Source of the DNA: Companilactobacillus jidongensis
GTDB taxonomy: Bacteria; Bacillota; Bacilli; Lactobacillales; Lactobacillaceae
Direction: 5' to 3'
DNA length: 64,000 bases
Assembly: GCF_003946575.1 (NCBI RefSeq)
Contig: NZ_RHOP01000004.1
Span: 124,001 to 188,000, forward strand
The notes under the pieces were generated by a model. The model was not told the origin of the DNA, made no database searches, and saw only the letters and a list, made by a program, of their open reading frames with translations. Positions 17,941 through 26,816 of the stretch are shown here, piece by piece. Position numbers and translations under genes: made by a program. How positions within the stretch are numbered: position 1 is the stretch's first letter; the number at the start of each line of letters is the position of its first letter.

Positions 17941-19806
17941 TTATTTGAATGAAACTCCGTTACCACTCATCAACCATTCATTAGTAGCAACCTTGTAGAA
18001 TACGTCGCCATTAGCACTACTTGCTTTGGCTGAAACAATCCAGCCTGTTCCACCAGCTAAGGCACGGTTACCAACAGACGAGCCGTCTTGTTTATATAAA
18101 GCATAGCTTGCTTGTGACTTATCGATGTTTACCACATCGTTTATCTTTTCAATGTTAGCTAGATTACCAACCGAATTGCCGTTTCTAACACTAACGTCGC
18201 TTGCACTAACGTATTCATTTGTTGCAACACGGTAGTATACCTTACCATTCTTGTTATTAGTCAGTTTTCTATCAAATGACCAAGCAGTTTTTGGTTGTAA
18301 CCCACGGTTTGAAATTGTCTTACCGTTGATATCGTACAATTCAACATATGATTTATTTAAGTCGGCTGCTGATTTAGTATCAACGACACCGTTAGTCTTT
18401 GTTTCTGAATATCCCAATAATCCATTATTGGCAGTTGCCAATTGTGAAGCCCATGAATCAATTTGTACTTGTGTATATGTCTTGCCAGCAAAGTTCTTAG
18501 CAACTTCATCTCTAACAGACTTGAGTTCTGCAATCTTAGTACTGTCGTAATCTTTTGAATGTTCTAGGTACTTATCAGCAGTATTCAATTGAGAAATCAA
18601 TTCCGCATCTTTAATAGACAATAGACCCTTTTCGAGAATTGGATCATACGTTGAACTGATACCTTGACCGTAATCCTTACCAAGGATTACTTTGTTCACA
18701 TCATAGATCGTCTTAGAATTCATAATTTTAGCTGTAATATCATCTTTTGTATCAGCTGTAAACTTCACACGATTCCAGAAGTGATCAGCATATTCTTTGG
18801 CATTCGCTACTGTTTCACCACCACTTTGCATAATAGCTGTCTTAGTCCAGATCAAGTTAGATGGTTTGATGTGCGACCAGTCTGAAGTATCATAAGATCT
18901 ACCATCACGATCAAGCGCATAGATGAACATTCCACCCAGATTATTTTGATCGGCGTAATTTGCCACTTTATAGAAGTTACTGTTTAAGTATGGTTCTGTA
19001 GCATCATACCAACGGTTAACTGGATCTTGTTCTTCAGGGAAAGTTAATCCTGGAACAAATTTGTTAGCTGCCAAAACGCCTGAATAGTCATTAACTGCTT
19101 TGGCTGTCCGAACATTATCGCTACCATATTGTTGATATGCTAAGAAATCAAAGCTGTCACTAACATTCTCAAATGGTGCTAAATTAGAAGCGTTTGTATC
19201 GTATAAGAAGGGTCTGTTAGTTCCTGACTTTGGTCCTAAATACTTAGATAGAGCTTTGATAACACCATCTGAAATCTTGATATCATCTGCAGATGGTTTT
19301 GTTTCCATATCGATATCCAATCCATCAATGCCGATTGAATCAACGAATTCAGCAATCATTTGTTTAGCATAAGCGTCGAATTCTTCATCCGTTGGGAAGT
19401 CTCCGGCGTATTTGATCTTCAATAATTCACCATAATCAATACCACGTACTAATCTGGCACCACGTGCATGTAATTCTGGAGCATATTTATTCTTTAATGC
19501 ATCATAAAAAGGTTGTGCCTGTGCTTCTTGTCCTTTTGGTACATAACTAAAGACATTAACAATATCGATACCATAAGGAATATCACTCATTGTGATCCAG
19601 TTTTCGTCTGGCAGGCTCGTATTTACACCTTGCATAGTCTTATCACGCCAGGCACGATAGTAAACCATAAAGTGTTTATCGTTATTAGTTGTGCTTACAG
19701 CTGCTTGAGCAGTATTCCCAACTGCTCCAAGAGCTAATATCAATCCCATTACAAAAATCAAACTGCGGAAAAATGTTTTCTTGATTATATTTTTCTTAAT
19801 CCTCAT
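17941..19806 (-). CDS. Secreted GH18 endo-beta-N-acetylglucosaminidase with SLAP domains
   Basis: 621 residues. A signal peptide (1-36, ending AQA) leads into a GH18 barrel whose catalytic motif DGLDIDME places the acid at Glu168. The barrel architecture (FMVYYRAW start, LAYQQYGSD, MFIYALDRDG end) resembles bacterial ENGases of the Endo F/Endo E type rather than chitinases. These cut the GlcNAc-GlcNAc core of N-glycans. A helical linker (about 340-475) and two C-terminal SLAP domains (about 490-550 and 556-621, with YYRVATNEYVS and FYKVATNEWLM) would hold it non-covalently on the wall. A cre-like site upstream suggests glucose repression. It is monocistronic and sits beside the glycan import and degradation genes. 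Confidence 0.85.
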   Translation of the reverse strand: MRIKKNIIKKTFFRSLIFVMGLILALGAVGNTAQAAVSTTNNDKHFMVYYRAWRDKTMQGVNTSLPDENWITMSDIPYGIDIVNVFSYVPKGQEAQAQPFYDALKNKYAPELHARGARLVRGIDYGELLKIKYAGDFPTDEEFDAYAKQMIAEFVDSIGIDGLDIDMETKPSADDIKISDGVIKALSKYLGPKSGTNRPFLYDTNASNLAPFENVSDSFDFLAYQQYGSDNVRTAKAVNDYSGVLAANKFVPGLTFPEEQDPVNRWYDATEPYLNSNFYKVANYADQNNLGGMFIYALDRDGRSYDTSDWSHIKPSNLIWTKTAIMQSGGETVANAKEYADHFWNRVKFTADTKDDITAKIMNSKTIYDVNKVILGKDYGQGISSTYDPILEKGLLSIKDAELISQLNTADKYLEHSKDYDSTKIAELKSVRDEVAKNFAGKTYTQVQIDSWASQLATANNGLLGYSETKTNGVVDTKSAADLNKSYVELYDINGKTISNRGLQPKTAWSFDRKLTNNKNGKVYYRVATNEYVSASDVSVRNGNSVGNLANIEKINDVVNIDKSQASYALYKQDGSSVGNRALAGGTGWIVSAKASSANGDVFYKVATNEWLMSGNGVSFK

Positions 19807-19917
19807 ATGATCATCCTCACCATTTTTTGTAATACCTTAATTTAAGATGTTATGAATAGGCCCCTCTTAAGACATCCTCCTTTTTGGACTTTCCCACTCG
19901 TCATCTCATAAAATAAT

Positions 19918-19931
19918 AGTAAGCGATTTCA
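19918..19931 (-). promoter_or_regulatory. Candidate cre site upstream of the ENGase gene
   Basis: On the minus strand TGAAATCGCTTACT matches 13 of 14 positions of the cre consensus, about 110 bp upstream of the GH18 start. Confidence 0.55.
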
Positions 19932-19979
19932 CAAATTTTGATAGTGAACTTATTTTAGCTTTACTAACAAATTTTAGGA

Positions 19980-20008
19980 CAAAAAAGACTGCCTGAATAT
20001 GGCAGTCT
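19980..20008 (-). terminator. Intrinsic terminator after the YbaK-type gene
   Basis: AGACTGCC/GGCAGTCT stem with a 7-nt loop; six Ts follow on the minus strand. Confidence 0.85.
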
Positions 20009-20026
20009 CTAAATATTATAACGACG

Positions 20027-20515
20027 TTATATATCGATGATTTGATATTCAAATCCTACTGATTTGATGAACGTGAACATATCAGCAGTCTTAATAAATA
20101 ATGTCTTAGTATTGTCATTGGGATGGAAGGTCATCCATTCTTCGGAAATGATTTTCTTTTGAATGAAGACCTCAATATCTTTTTCGGTATTGTTTAATAA
20201 ACCAAAGATTGAAACCATACCGGCACTGAGATTCATCTTTTCTTTTAAACTCTCTTCAGATGCCATCTTAATACGTTTGTTATCAACAATTTCTCCAAAC
20301 TCACTCATATCTAGTCGTTTATCATCATCCATAATAACTAAATAAAAATTACGCTTCTTCTTGTTAGTTAAGAACATTGATTTTGTACGAACACCTTCCA
20401 TACCTTTGATATACTCATCGGCTTGTTCAGTCGTCAATGCAGCAGGATGTTCAACAATTTTGTATTTAATTCCTAGATTGTCTAAGTACGTAGTAACTTG
20501 TTCAGCTGGTGTCAT
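20027..20515 (-). CDS. YbaK/ProX-type aminoacyl-tRNA deacylase
   Basis: About 162 residues of the YbaK/prolyl-tRNA deacylase fold, which hydrolyses mischarged tRNA in trans. It begins TPAEQVTTYLDNLGIKYKIVEHPAALTTEQ and continues with the family's KSMFLTNKKKRNFYLVIMDDDKRLD and GLLNNTEKDIEVFIQK. The length and these features suit the ProX/PrdX group (Ala-tRNA-Pro editing) rather than short YbaK. The start at 20515 follows AAAGGAATTTATC; longer in-frame versions overlap the neighbour and lack a site. It is not obviously connected with the glycan genes on either side. Confidence 0.82.
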   Translation of the reverse strand: MTPAEQVTTYLDNLGIKYKIVEHPAALTTEQADEYIKGMEGVRTKSMFLTNKKKRNFYLVIMDDDKRLDMSEFGEIVDNKRIKMASEESLKEKMNLSAGMVSIFGLLNNTEKDIEVFIQKKIISEEWMTFHPNDNTKTLFIKTADMFTFIKSVGFEYQIIDI

Positions 20516-20564
20516 GATAAATTCCTTTCTAAAAGCAGTTTCATAAATAATTATATTATATGCC

Positions 20565-20607
20565 AAAAACAGAGGTATTCGCTTAAAATCTGCGAATACC
20601 TCTGTTA
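20565..20607 (-). terminator. Strong terminator of the GH125-to-GH1 operon
   Basis: A perfect 14-bp stem ACAGAGGTATTCGC with its complement and a 9-nt loop lies directly after the GH1 stop, with Ts on the minus strand. Confidence 0.88.
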
Positions 20608-20615
20608 TCTTTCGG

Positions 20616-21989
20616 TTAAAACCCATTATTATCAGAAAGTTGCTTGAACCATAAACCACTTTTCTTAACTGTTCGTTTGAAACCATTGTTAAGATCAACG
20701 CTATAAAATCCATAACGGTTACGATATCCATTCAGCCACGACCAACAATCTACGTACGTCCAAACATGATAACCAAAGCAATTGCTACCAGCTTCGATAC
20801 CCTTATGGAGCCACTCTAAATGTTCCTTCATGAAGTCGATCCGATATTGATCATCGATCATCCCATCATCCCCCATGAAACGTTGTTCGTCAGCGACTCC
20901 CATTCCATTTTCACTGACAAACCAAGGAATATTATGATATTGGTCTTTCATCATCATCGCCACATCGTATAATGCCTTAGGATAAATTTCCCAGCCACGG
21001 TAAGGGTTGATCTTCTTATCTGGCCAATCGTAGGTCTCATATAAATCACTTGGCATCTGTGCCGGTTTAACACTATTTACTGGTGCCTTAACACGTCTCG
21101 GTTGATAGTAGTTGATACCAATATAATCGACCGTATTTTCAGCAATTAATTCCTTATCACTGGCATCAACGTATGGTAATAAATTATTTTCCTTCAATAA
21201 CGAAATCAATTCTTCCGGTATCACACCGAGAACCGTTGGATCTAAGAAACTGTATGTATTCAATAGATCAGCCGCTTCTTTTGCCTTGATATCTTCAGCA
21301 CTATCACTTCTGCTATATGCCGGTAAGACATTTAGAATGATTCCGACTTTGCCATCAAGATCGCTTTTGCGGAATTCTCTAACTGCACAGACATGTGCCA
21401 TTAACGTATGATAACCAACTTGAACAGCCTTCTTGAAGTCAACGATAGCTGGGTAATGATATTGATATAAATACCCACATTCGATATGAACCAGCGGTTC
21501 ATTGAATGTTGACCAAGTCTTGACTAGATCACCAAACTGTTCAAAGGCGGTCTTAGCATAAAAGGCAAAGTCATCAACTGACTTACGGTTTTCCCAGCCA
21601 CCTTCTTCCATCAACCACCATGGCATATCAAAATGGAACAAATTAACGATGGGTTCAATATTTTGATCAAGCATCGTTTGAAAATAGTCACGATAAAACT
21701 TAACTGCTTCTTGATTCAAGGTTTTGCCATCTGGCAATAGTCTCGCCCAAGAGATCGATGTCCGATAGGAGTTCAGACCGACCTTGGGCATATTTTCTAC
21801 ATCTTCCTTGTACATTTCATAAACGTTAGATGTATCCTGTGGTCCCTGACCATTATTGAATTTTTCCGGATCCCGCTTAAACCACTCATCCCACGTCGTT
21901 GCGGACTTACCATCAGTCAAACTGTGGCCTTCGGTCTGTGGTGCTGAGGCAGCAGCACCCCACAAAAAGTTATCTGGGAATTTAATCAT
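20616..21989 (-). CDS. GH1 family glycosidase with mixed substrate signature
   Basis: 457 residues, no signal peptide, cytoplasmic. GH1 hallmarks are FLWGAAASAPQTEG at the N-terminus, acid/base Glu164 in TFNEP and nucleophile Glu360 in VSENG. Near the C-terminus the substrate-recognition strip reads CWSWLNGYRNRYGF: the usual Glu of plain glycosidases is Ser417, as in 6-phospho-glycosidases, and Tyr426 is kept. The Lys that completes the Ser-Lys-Tyr phosphate site is Asn424. In this N-glycan locus the missing step is cleavage of Man-beta-1,4-GlcNAc, so a (phospho-)beta-mannosidase is the attractive inference. It is the last gene of its operon. Confidence 0.82.
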   Translation of the reverse strand: MIKFPDNFLWGAAASAPQTEGHSLTDGKSATTWDEWFKRDPEKFNNGQGPQDTSNVYEMYKEDVENMPKVGLNSYRTSISWARLLPDGKTLNQEAVKFYRDYFQTMLDQNIEPIVNLFHFDMPWWLMEEGGWENRKSVDDFAFYAKTAFEQFGDLVKTWSTFNEPLVHIECGYLYQYHYPAIVDFKKAVQVGYHTLMAHVCAVREFRKSDLDGKVGIILNVLPAYSRSDSAEDIKAKEAADLLNTYSFLDPTVLGVIPEELISLLKENNLLPYVDASDKELIAENTVDYIGINYYQPRRVKAPVNSVKPAQMPSDLYETYDWPDKKINPYRGWEIYPKALYDVAMMMKDQYHNIPWFVSENGMGVADEQRFMGDDGMIDDQYRIDFMKEHLEWLHKGIEAGSNCFGYHVWTYVDCWSWLNGYRNRYGFYSVDLNNGFKRTVKKSGLWFKQLSDNNGF

Positions 21990-22005
21990 ATTGACCTCTT
22001 TCTCG

Positions 22006-22860
22006 TTAACAAAGTAGTAAGTGACAGAGTACTAGATCATCCATCGATTTCAAGTTCAATCCTGTTTCTCGATTGAATTTATCGATGCGATACAAAAGCG
22101 TGTTGCGATGAACATACAAATCTTTGGCTGTTTTAGCAATATTGTTTTGATTCGAATACAACGAACGGATCATAGCAATGTATTCAGAATTAGAAGTAAT
22201 AGTATTTTTCAAAACAATAAATAATTTTTCACTAGCTAATTTTTGATTGAACATGAACGAAATAACATCGGAAGATAAATTGCTAACAGCATCACCATCA
22301 TTCTGTTCAAAAATACATTTCTCTAACTCGAATATTTCTGGTAATTCTTCATTCAAGTTCCAACTCTGACCCACATAAGCTTCCGTCTTCGTTCCAAAGT
22401 CTTCATCGACCAACTGAATCATAGAAATCAATTCAGTATTATCAAGTGCTATTTCTGAATCGCTCAAAATAAGTATTCCATATTCTGACGTTACCCAAAA
22501 CGTATCAATAACCTTGTTGAAAAAAGATGAAAAGGCTCTGATCCATTGCTGTGCAAGGTCTCTTGATTCTAACTTAGTGGTATGAAATTGAATAACTTTG
22601 ATTTTGACAATTTTTTTGGACACTAACGGAATATTACTACTCCGCAGATTCAGAAACTGCCACCAGTGATTAGTTGTCTCATCTTCATTATGATCGCTCA
22701 ACAGTTCAAGCAACTCAATCTGCTGACTATCTAACTCATTCTTTTCGATCGAAATCCATTGGTCCACAATTCGGTAATTGACGATTGTTTTATCTTTCCA
22801 ATTTGGTACTGAGATCACCTTTGCACTGGGATACATTTTCAACAATTGATCAATTACCAT
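22006..22860 (-). CDS. PucR/CdaR-type transcriptional regulator
   Basis: 284 residues. The C-terminal 60 residues contain the PucR-type helix-turn-helix (NIAKTAKDLYVHRNTLLYRIDKF, here in two helices, then LNLKSMDDLVLCHLLL). The N-terminal region carries no clear sensor domain. Genes of this type are commonly found next to MsmK-type ATPases in lactobacilli. It lies 16 bp downstream of that ATPase and 17 bp upstream of GH1 in one operon. It may act as an autoregulator or a regulator of sugar import; the effector cannot be inferred. Confidence 0.72.
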   Translation of the reverse strand: MVIDQLLKMYPSAKVISVPNWKDKTIVNYRIVDQWISIEKNELDSQQIELLELLSDHNEDETTNHWWQFLNLRSSNIPLVSKKIVKIKVIQFHTTKLESRDLAQQWIRAFSSFFNKVIDTFWVTSEYGILILSDSEIALDNTELISMIQLVDEDFGTKTEAYVGQSWNLNEELPEIFELEKCIFEQNDGDAVSNLSSDVISFMFNQKLASEKLFIVLKNTITSNSEYIAMIRSLYSNQNNIAKTAKDLYVHRNTLLYRIDKFNRETGLNLKSMDDLVLCHLLLC

Positions 22861-22876
22861 AAATTGCCTCCTTGGA

Positions 22877-23989
22877 TTAGCGGATTGCTAGAGTAGTTTC
22901 GATATCAAAGAAATGAGCTTTATTGATATCAAATGACAGTTTAACTTTTTCTCCAGGTTTATGATAATCACGCGCATCAACGATTGCAACAAATTCAGTT
23001 CCGTCAACTTTTGAATACAACATTGAAGTAGCTCCCAAAAGCTCAGAGACAACAACTTCAGCTTCAACGACTGAGTTAGGCCAAGTTTCACTAAAGGCCT
23101 CTTCAGCGTGAATATCTTCTGGACGAATACCTAATGTCATTTGTTTGCCGTTATACCCTTGCTTCTCAAGTATCTTAGCACGCCCTTCGGGAACAGCAAT
23201 TTTTAAGCCTTCAGCATCAGTAATAACTCCGTCCTTATAAGTTACGTCAATGAAATTCATCGATGGTGAACCAATAAATCCAGCTACGAATTTGTTTCTA
23301 GGCGTTACATAAACCTCTTGTGGTGTACCGATCTGTTGAACTTCACCCATTGACATAACCACGATTCTGTCAGCCATAGTCATCGCTTCAGTTTGATCAT
23401 GAGTAACATAAATAGTTGTTGTGTGTAAACGTTGATGCAATCTAGCAATTTCGGCACGCATACTGACACGCAACTTGGCATCCAAGTTTGATAACGGCTC
23501 ATCCATCAAGAAAATTGGTGCATCACGCACTATGGCTCTACCTAGTGCAACACGTTGTCTTTGACCACCAGATAAGGCAGCAGGCTTACGGTCTAAATAT
23601 TCTGTTAATCCTAAGATGTCAGCAGCATATTTAACACGTTTTTCAATATCGTCTTTTTCATACTTACGTAATTTCAAACCAAACGCCATATTCTTGAAAA
23701 CTGACATATGTGGATACAACGCATAATTCTGGAAAACCATCGCGATGTTACGATCTTTGGGAACAACATCATTCATCAATTCGTCGTCGATTTTCAATTC
23801 ACCTTCAGTGATTGTTTCCAATCCCGCAATCATTCGTAATGTCGTTGATTTACCACAACCTGATGGTCCAACAAAGACGATGAACTCTTTATTCTTGATA
23901 TGAAGATCAAAATCTGAAACTGCATAAGAATTCTCTTCTTCAGCATTAGCGTACTTTTTATATATGTGATTTAAGTCGATTTCTACCAT
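22877..23989 (-). CDS. msmK: MsmK-like sugar ABC transporter ATPase
   Basis: 370 residues, the UgpC/MsmK/MalK class of ATPases that energise CUT1 oligosaccharide importers. Walker A GPSGCGKST is near residue 41, signature LSGGQRQRVALGRA near 140, Walker B IFLMDEPLSNLDAKLR near 158, switch VTHDQTEAMTMADR near 196, and a C-terminal TOBE domain with GIRPEDIHAEEAF. The permeases at 40,410-42,315 have no ATPase of their own, so this is the probable partner; such ATPases are often shared between importers. A cre-like sequence precedes the start codon. Confidence 0.9.
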   Translation of the reverse strand: MVEIDLNHIYKKYANAEEENSYAVSDFDLHIKNKEFIVFVGPSGCGKSTTLRMIAGLETITEGELKIDDELMNDVVPKDRNIAMVFQNYALYPHMSVFKNMAFGLKLRKYEKDDIEKRVKYAADILGLTEYLDRKPAALSGGQRQRVALGRAIVRDAPIFLMDEPLSNLDAKLRVSMRAEIARLHQRLHTTTIYVTHDQTEAMTMADRIVVMSMGEVQQIGTPQEVYVTPRNKFVAGFIGSPSMNFIDVTYKDGVITDAEGLKIAVPEGRAKILEKQGYNGKQMTLGIRPEDIHAEEAFSETWPNSVVEAEVVVSELLGATSMLYSKVDGTEFVAIVDARDYHKPGEKVKLSFDINKAHFFDIETTLAIR

Positions 23990-24036
23990 TTTTTTAACGT
24001 CCTTTTTTATTATTCTTTACGGTAACAAGAATATGA

Positions 24037-24050
24037 TAGAAACGTTTTCA
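24037..24050 (-). promoter_or_regulatory. Candidate cre site upstream of msmK
   Basis: On the minus strand TGAAAACGTTTCTA matches 13 of 14 positions of the cre consensus, 48 bp upstream of the ATPase start. It suggests a separate CcpA-controlled promoter inside the operon. Confidence 0.55.
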
Positions 24051-24074
24051 TAAAAACGGTAAAGTATCCAAAAT

Positions 24075-24083
24075 TTGGTATAT
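24075..24083. promoter_or_regulatory. TTGGTATAT motif shared with 28111
   Basis: The same nonamer occurs at 24075 and at 28111, upstream of the ATPase and GH125 genes. A GntR-family half site such as TTGGTATA is plausible, because the GntR-type regulator is encoded next to the second copy. Confidence 0.3.
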
Positions 24084-24109
24084 TTTATAGTCAATCTGTT
24101 CAAAAAATA

Positions 24110-26809
24110 TTACCAATCAATTTTAAAAGTCTTAATTTCAGCAGGTTTAAGCACTTCTTTAGATATATCATTTAGTGGTTCTTCTAACAAATTGACAGTC
24201 TGCAGCTTTGTTTTTTCGACATTAACGTTAATATCCTCTGACTCATTTGTCATGTTATATCCACGAATAATATCGGCTACTCCATCCTCTGACTGTTTGA
24301 AACATGTAATTGCAAAGTCTTCAGCTGAAACTTTGTAAACCGCATGACTCAACTTCCATTCACCATCATGAATATCGGTTTGAACCGTTTGTAACGGAAC
24401 CTGATTATTTCGAGCCTGCATATAACTATTAATTCGACTCGCAATACTTTTATCATGGAATGACAGACTATAAACAAAGCTTTGCATTCCTTGGCACTGA
24501 GCCTCTTTAGTTTCAAAGTAACCCCAATCACCCATTTCACCAACTGATCGTAATAAGGTCACGGCAATAGTATTGTCCTGAGATAAAATTTCATATTCAT
24601 TCAATCCTAAATTGCCGACTGTAACGCCGCCATGATTATCATGTACATTTGCGAAGGCCTGTTGATGCTGTGGATTGGTAGGATTCTTCCACGAATCACT
24701 CACCTGATTACTGCGTTCCACCACTTCATAGATCGATTCAGCGTTATGTGTATTTGTGTCCAATTGTGTTGGGAACAGTACTCGCACACGATGATCCAGG
24801 CAAGTATTATCAAAAGTCGTCAAAAACTTCAGTTGATCCTCCATCTTAGTTATTCCAATAACCGTTGAGACTCTGATCGTGCGACATTCTTTAGCACGTC
24901 TAGCAATTCGTTCAGTAATATCAATAACTGATTTTTGTTCGTATTCTAATCTTTCATCAGCTGAAACAGGAATACAAATATCTTGAGATACTTTGATCTT
25001 CGCCTCGTATTCATTGTTGATCAGAACTTCGACTTCAGCTTGAAAATCAGTTGAATAGATTGTCTTCTTATCCGCTGACTGACGATAAATATATTCGTTA
25101 CCAATATCACCAGTGTCTTCAAAAATCATTTGGTCATCATAGATACGATTAGTCTTCTTATCAAGGATCGTCAAACTACCATCAGACTTGACGGTTGCCT
25201 TGAGCCAGTTGTTCTCCAAAGTATTACTCTCAACATCGAATAACTTGTGATCATTCTTGATGACTGCTTGAGTTTTCTTTTGTAACGCCAAAGTCGTCCA
25301 AGATAAAGCAGGCAAACTCTCAACTGGAACACGAATCGTAATGAATAATCCCATATATGGTATACGGAATTGTTCTTTCGGAAGATCATAATCGAAGCGA
25401 ACCTCTGACTTAACCAGTTCAAAAGGAATGCCATAACCATGTTTATCAACTACTTCTAATTCAGGTAATTCAGCTAATTTAGATTGCATCAATTCATATT
25501 GGTCATTTGGTGTACCTTCTGAGAATGGTGCTCGATCCCATTCGATTTCAATTGACACCATCTGACTCTTTTCATAGCCTTGAGTATTAACAACCACAAA
25601 AGGCTTGCTGCCTACTGCAAAGACATTCGTATTGATCTTATCAGCAATGATATTTAGTGCGTCATTGGCCAAAAACTCGCCGACTTCTCTCGACTTTTCA
25701 AATCTAGTCATCATCTCTCGGTGAACCTCGTCGACCGAACAGCCACAAATACTATCGTGCGGATGATTCTGCATCAATGTCTTCCACGCATATTTCAATT
25801 GATCATGGGGATAATCATTCGTATTTTTATAAGCAATAGCCGCTAGCGGTTCAGTAATATTTTCAAGTTGTCGCTGAACTTGGGTATTTTTTTGTTTCAA
25901 ATAAATTCGGCTCGAAGCCGTGTTGGCTAATGTATACCAACCATCAGTTTCTTGACTAGTTAGTTCGCCATCGATAGCTGATAAGTCTTCAGGAATATCT
26001 TGAGCAACAGCCTTCAAGTAGTCATCAAAGTTAGAATGAATAAATTCATAGTCTGGATATAGCTCACTAGCTACATCCAATGCTTCAATCACGTCTTTTT
26101 GAACCGGCTGATGGTCAACGCCATTCATCATCAACAAGTTATCAGTCGAAGCATATTTTTCAACATCTTGAAGTTTTTGATCCCAATATTTTTTAGCAGT
26201 AACCTTGTCTACTGGAATCTCGTTGCCATTACTGTACCAATTAGCGAATAACACACCTAACACTTTGGAACCATCGGGTCCCTTCCACCACATCTCTGAA
26301 TATTGCGAACTGTAATTCTCATTTTCAAAGACTTGGTTGTTCAATCCCGTTGGCTTAACCCCACGTCCAAAAGCCGCAAAATCAAGATTAGATAGCTTCA
26401 TCATCTGTGCTGTTTGACCCATATTACCAAATGTATCTGGGAAGTAGCCTAAGTTGACCTTGTTACCCCACTTCTTTGATTCTTGAGCGCCAATCAAAAT
26501 ATCACGTGTATTAGCCTCGGAACTGATCAAAAAATCGTCTTGAAGAATATAGAATGGACCAACTTTTAGCTTTCCCTCTTCAATATAATGTCTGACTTCA
26601 GCCTCTCGTTCAGGGCGAACTTGTAAGTAATCATCCAAGATAATAGTTTGACCGTCAAGATGAAAGCTATCGAATCTTGGTTCAGTTTTGAAAAGTTCTA
26701 ATAAGTCATCCATCAGGGTTACTAGGCGCATATGATGGTGTTCATACCCCATATACCATTCACGATCCCAATGACTGTGTGATACAACAAATACTTTTTT
26801 CTTATTCAT
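24110..26809 (-). CDS. GH38 alpha-mannosidase
   Basis: About 899 residues, cytoplasmic. The zinc-binding start VVSHSHWDREWYM (residues 8-20) and the nucleophile region GYFPDTFGNMGQ (Asp at about 125) mark family GH38. A further conserved PHDSICGCSVDEVHREM is near residue 355, and the C-terminal beta-sandwich domains are complete. Related streptococcal enzymes remove alpha-1,3-linked mannose from N-glycans. The start at 26809 follows AAGGAGTAACTTCAAC and lies 8 bp after the GH125 gene, so the two are co-transcribed and probably act on the same trimmed core. The longer in-frame start would overlap GH125. Confidence 0.92.
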   Translation of the reverse strand: MNKKKVFVVSHSHWDREWYMGYEHHHMRLVTLMDDLLELFKTEPRFDSFHLDGQTIILDDYLQVRPEREAEVRHYIEEGKLKVGPFYILQDDFLISSEANTRDILIGAQESKKWGNKVNLGYFPDTFGNMGQTAQMMKLSNLDFAAFGRGVKPTGLNNQVFENENYSSQYSEMWWKGPDGSKVLGVLFANWYSNGNEIPVDKVTAKKYWDQKLQDVEKYASTDNLLMMNGVDHQPVQKDVIEALDVASELYPDYEFIHSNFDDYLKAVAQDIPEDLSAIDGELTSQETDGWYTLANTASSRIYLKQKNTQVQRQLENITEPLAAIAYKNTNDYPHDQLKYAWKTLMQNHPHDSICGCSVDEVHREMMTRFEKSREVGEFLANDALNIIADKINTNVFAVGSKPFVVVNTQGYEKSQMVSIEIEWDRAPFSEGTPNDQYELMQSKLAELPELEVVDKHGYGIPFELVKSEVRFDYDLPKEQFRIPYMGLFITIRVPVESLPALSWTTLALQKKTQAVIKNDHKLFDVESNTLENNWLKATVKSDGSLTILDKKTNRIYDDQMIFEDTGDIGNEYIYRQSADKKTIYSTDFQAEVEVLINNEYEAKIKVSQDICIPVSADERLEYEQKSVIDITERIARRAKECRTIRVSTVIGITKMEDQLKFLTTFDNTCLDHRVRVLFPTQLDTNTHNAESIYEVVERSNQVSDSWKNPTNPQHQQAFANVHDNHGGVTVGNLGLNEYEILSQDNTIAVTLLRSVGEMGDWGYFETKEAQCQGMQSFVYSLSFHDKSIASRINSYMQARNNQVPLQTVQTDIHDGEWKLSHAVYKVSAEDFAITCFKQSEDGVADIIRGYNMTNESEDINVNVEKTKLQTVNLLEEPLNDISKEVLKPAEIKTFKIDW

Positions 26810-26816
26810 GTTGAAG

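Noticed and set aside
20616-21989. Classical 6-phospho-beta-galactosidase
   Set aside because: The Lys of the phosphate pocket is Asn, and no PTS genes are present.
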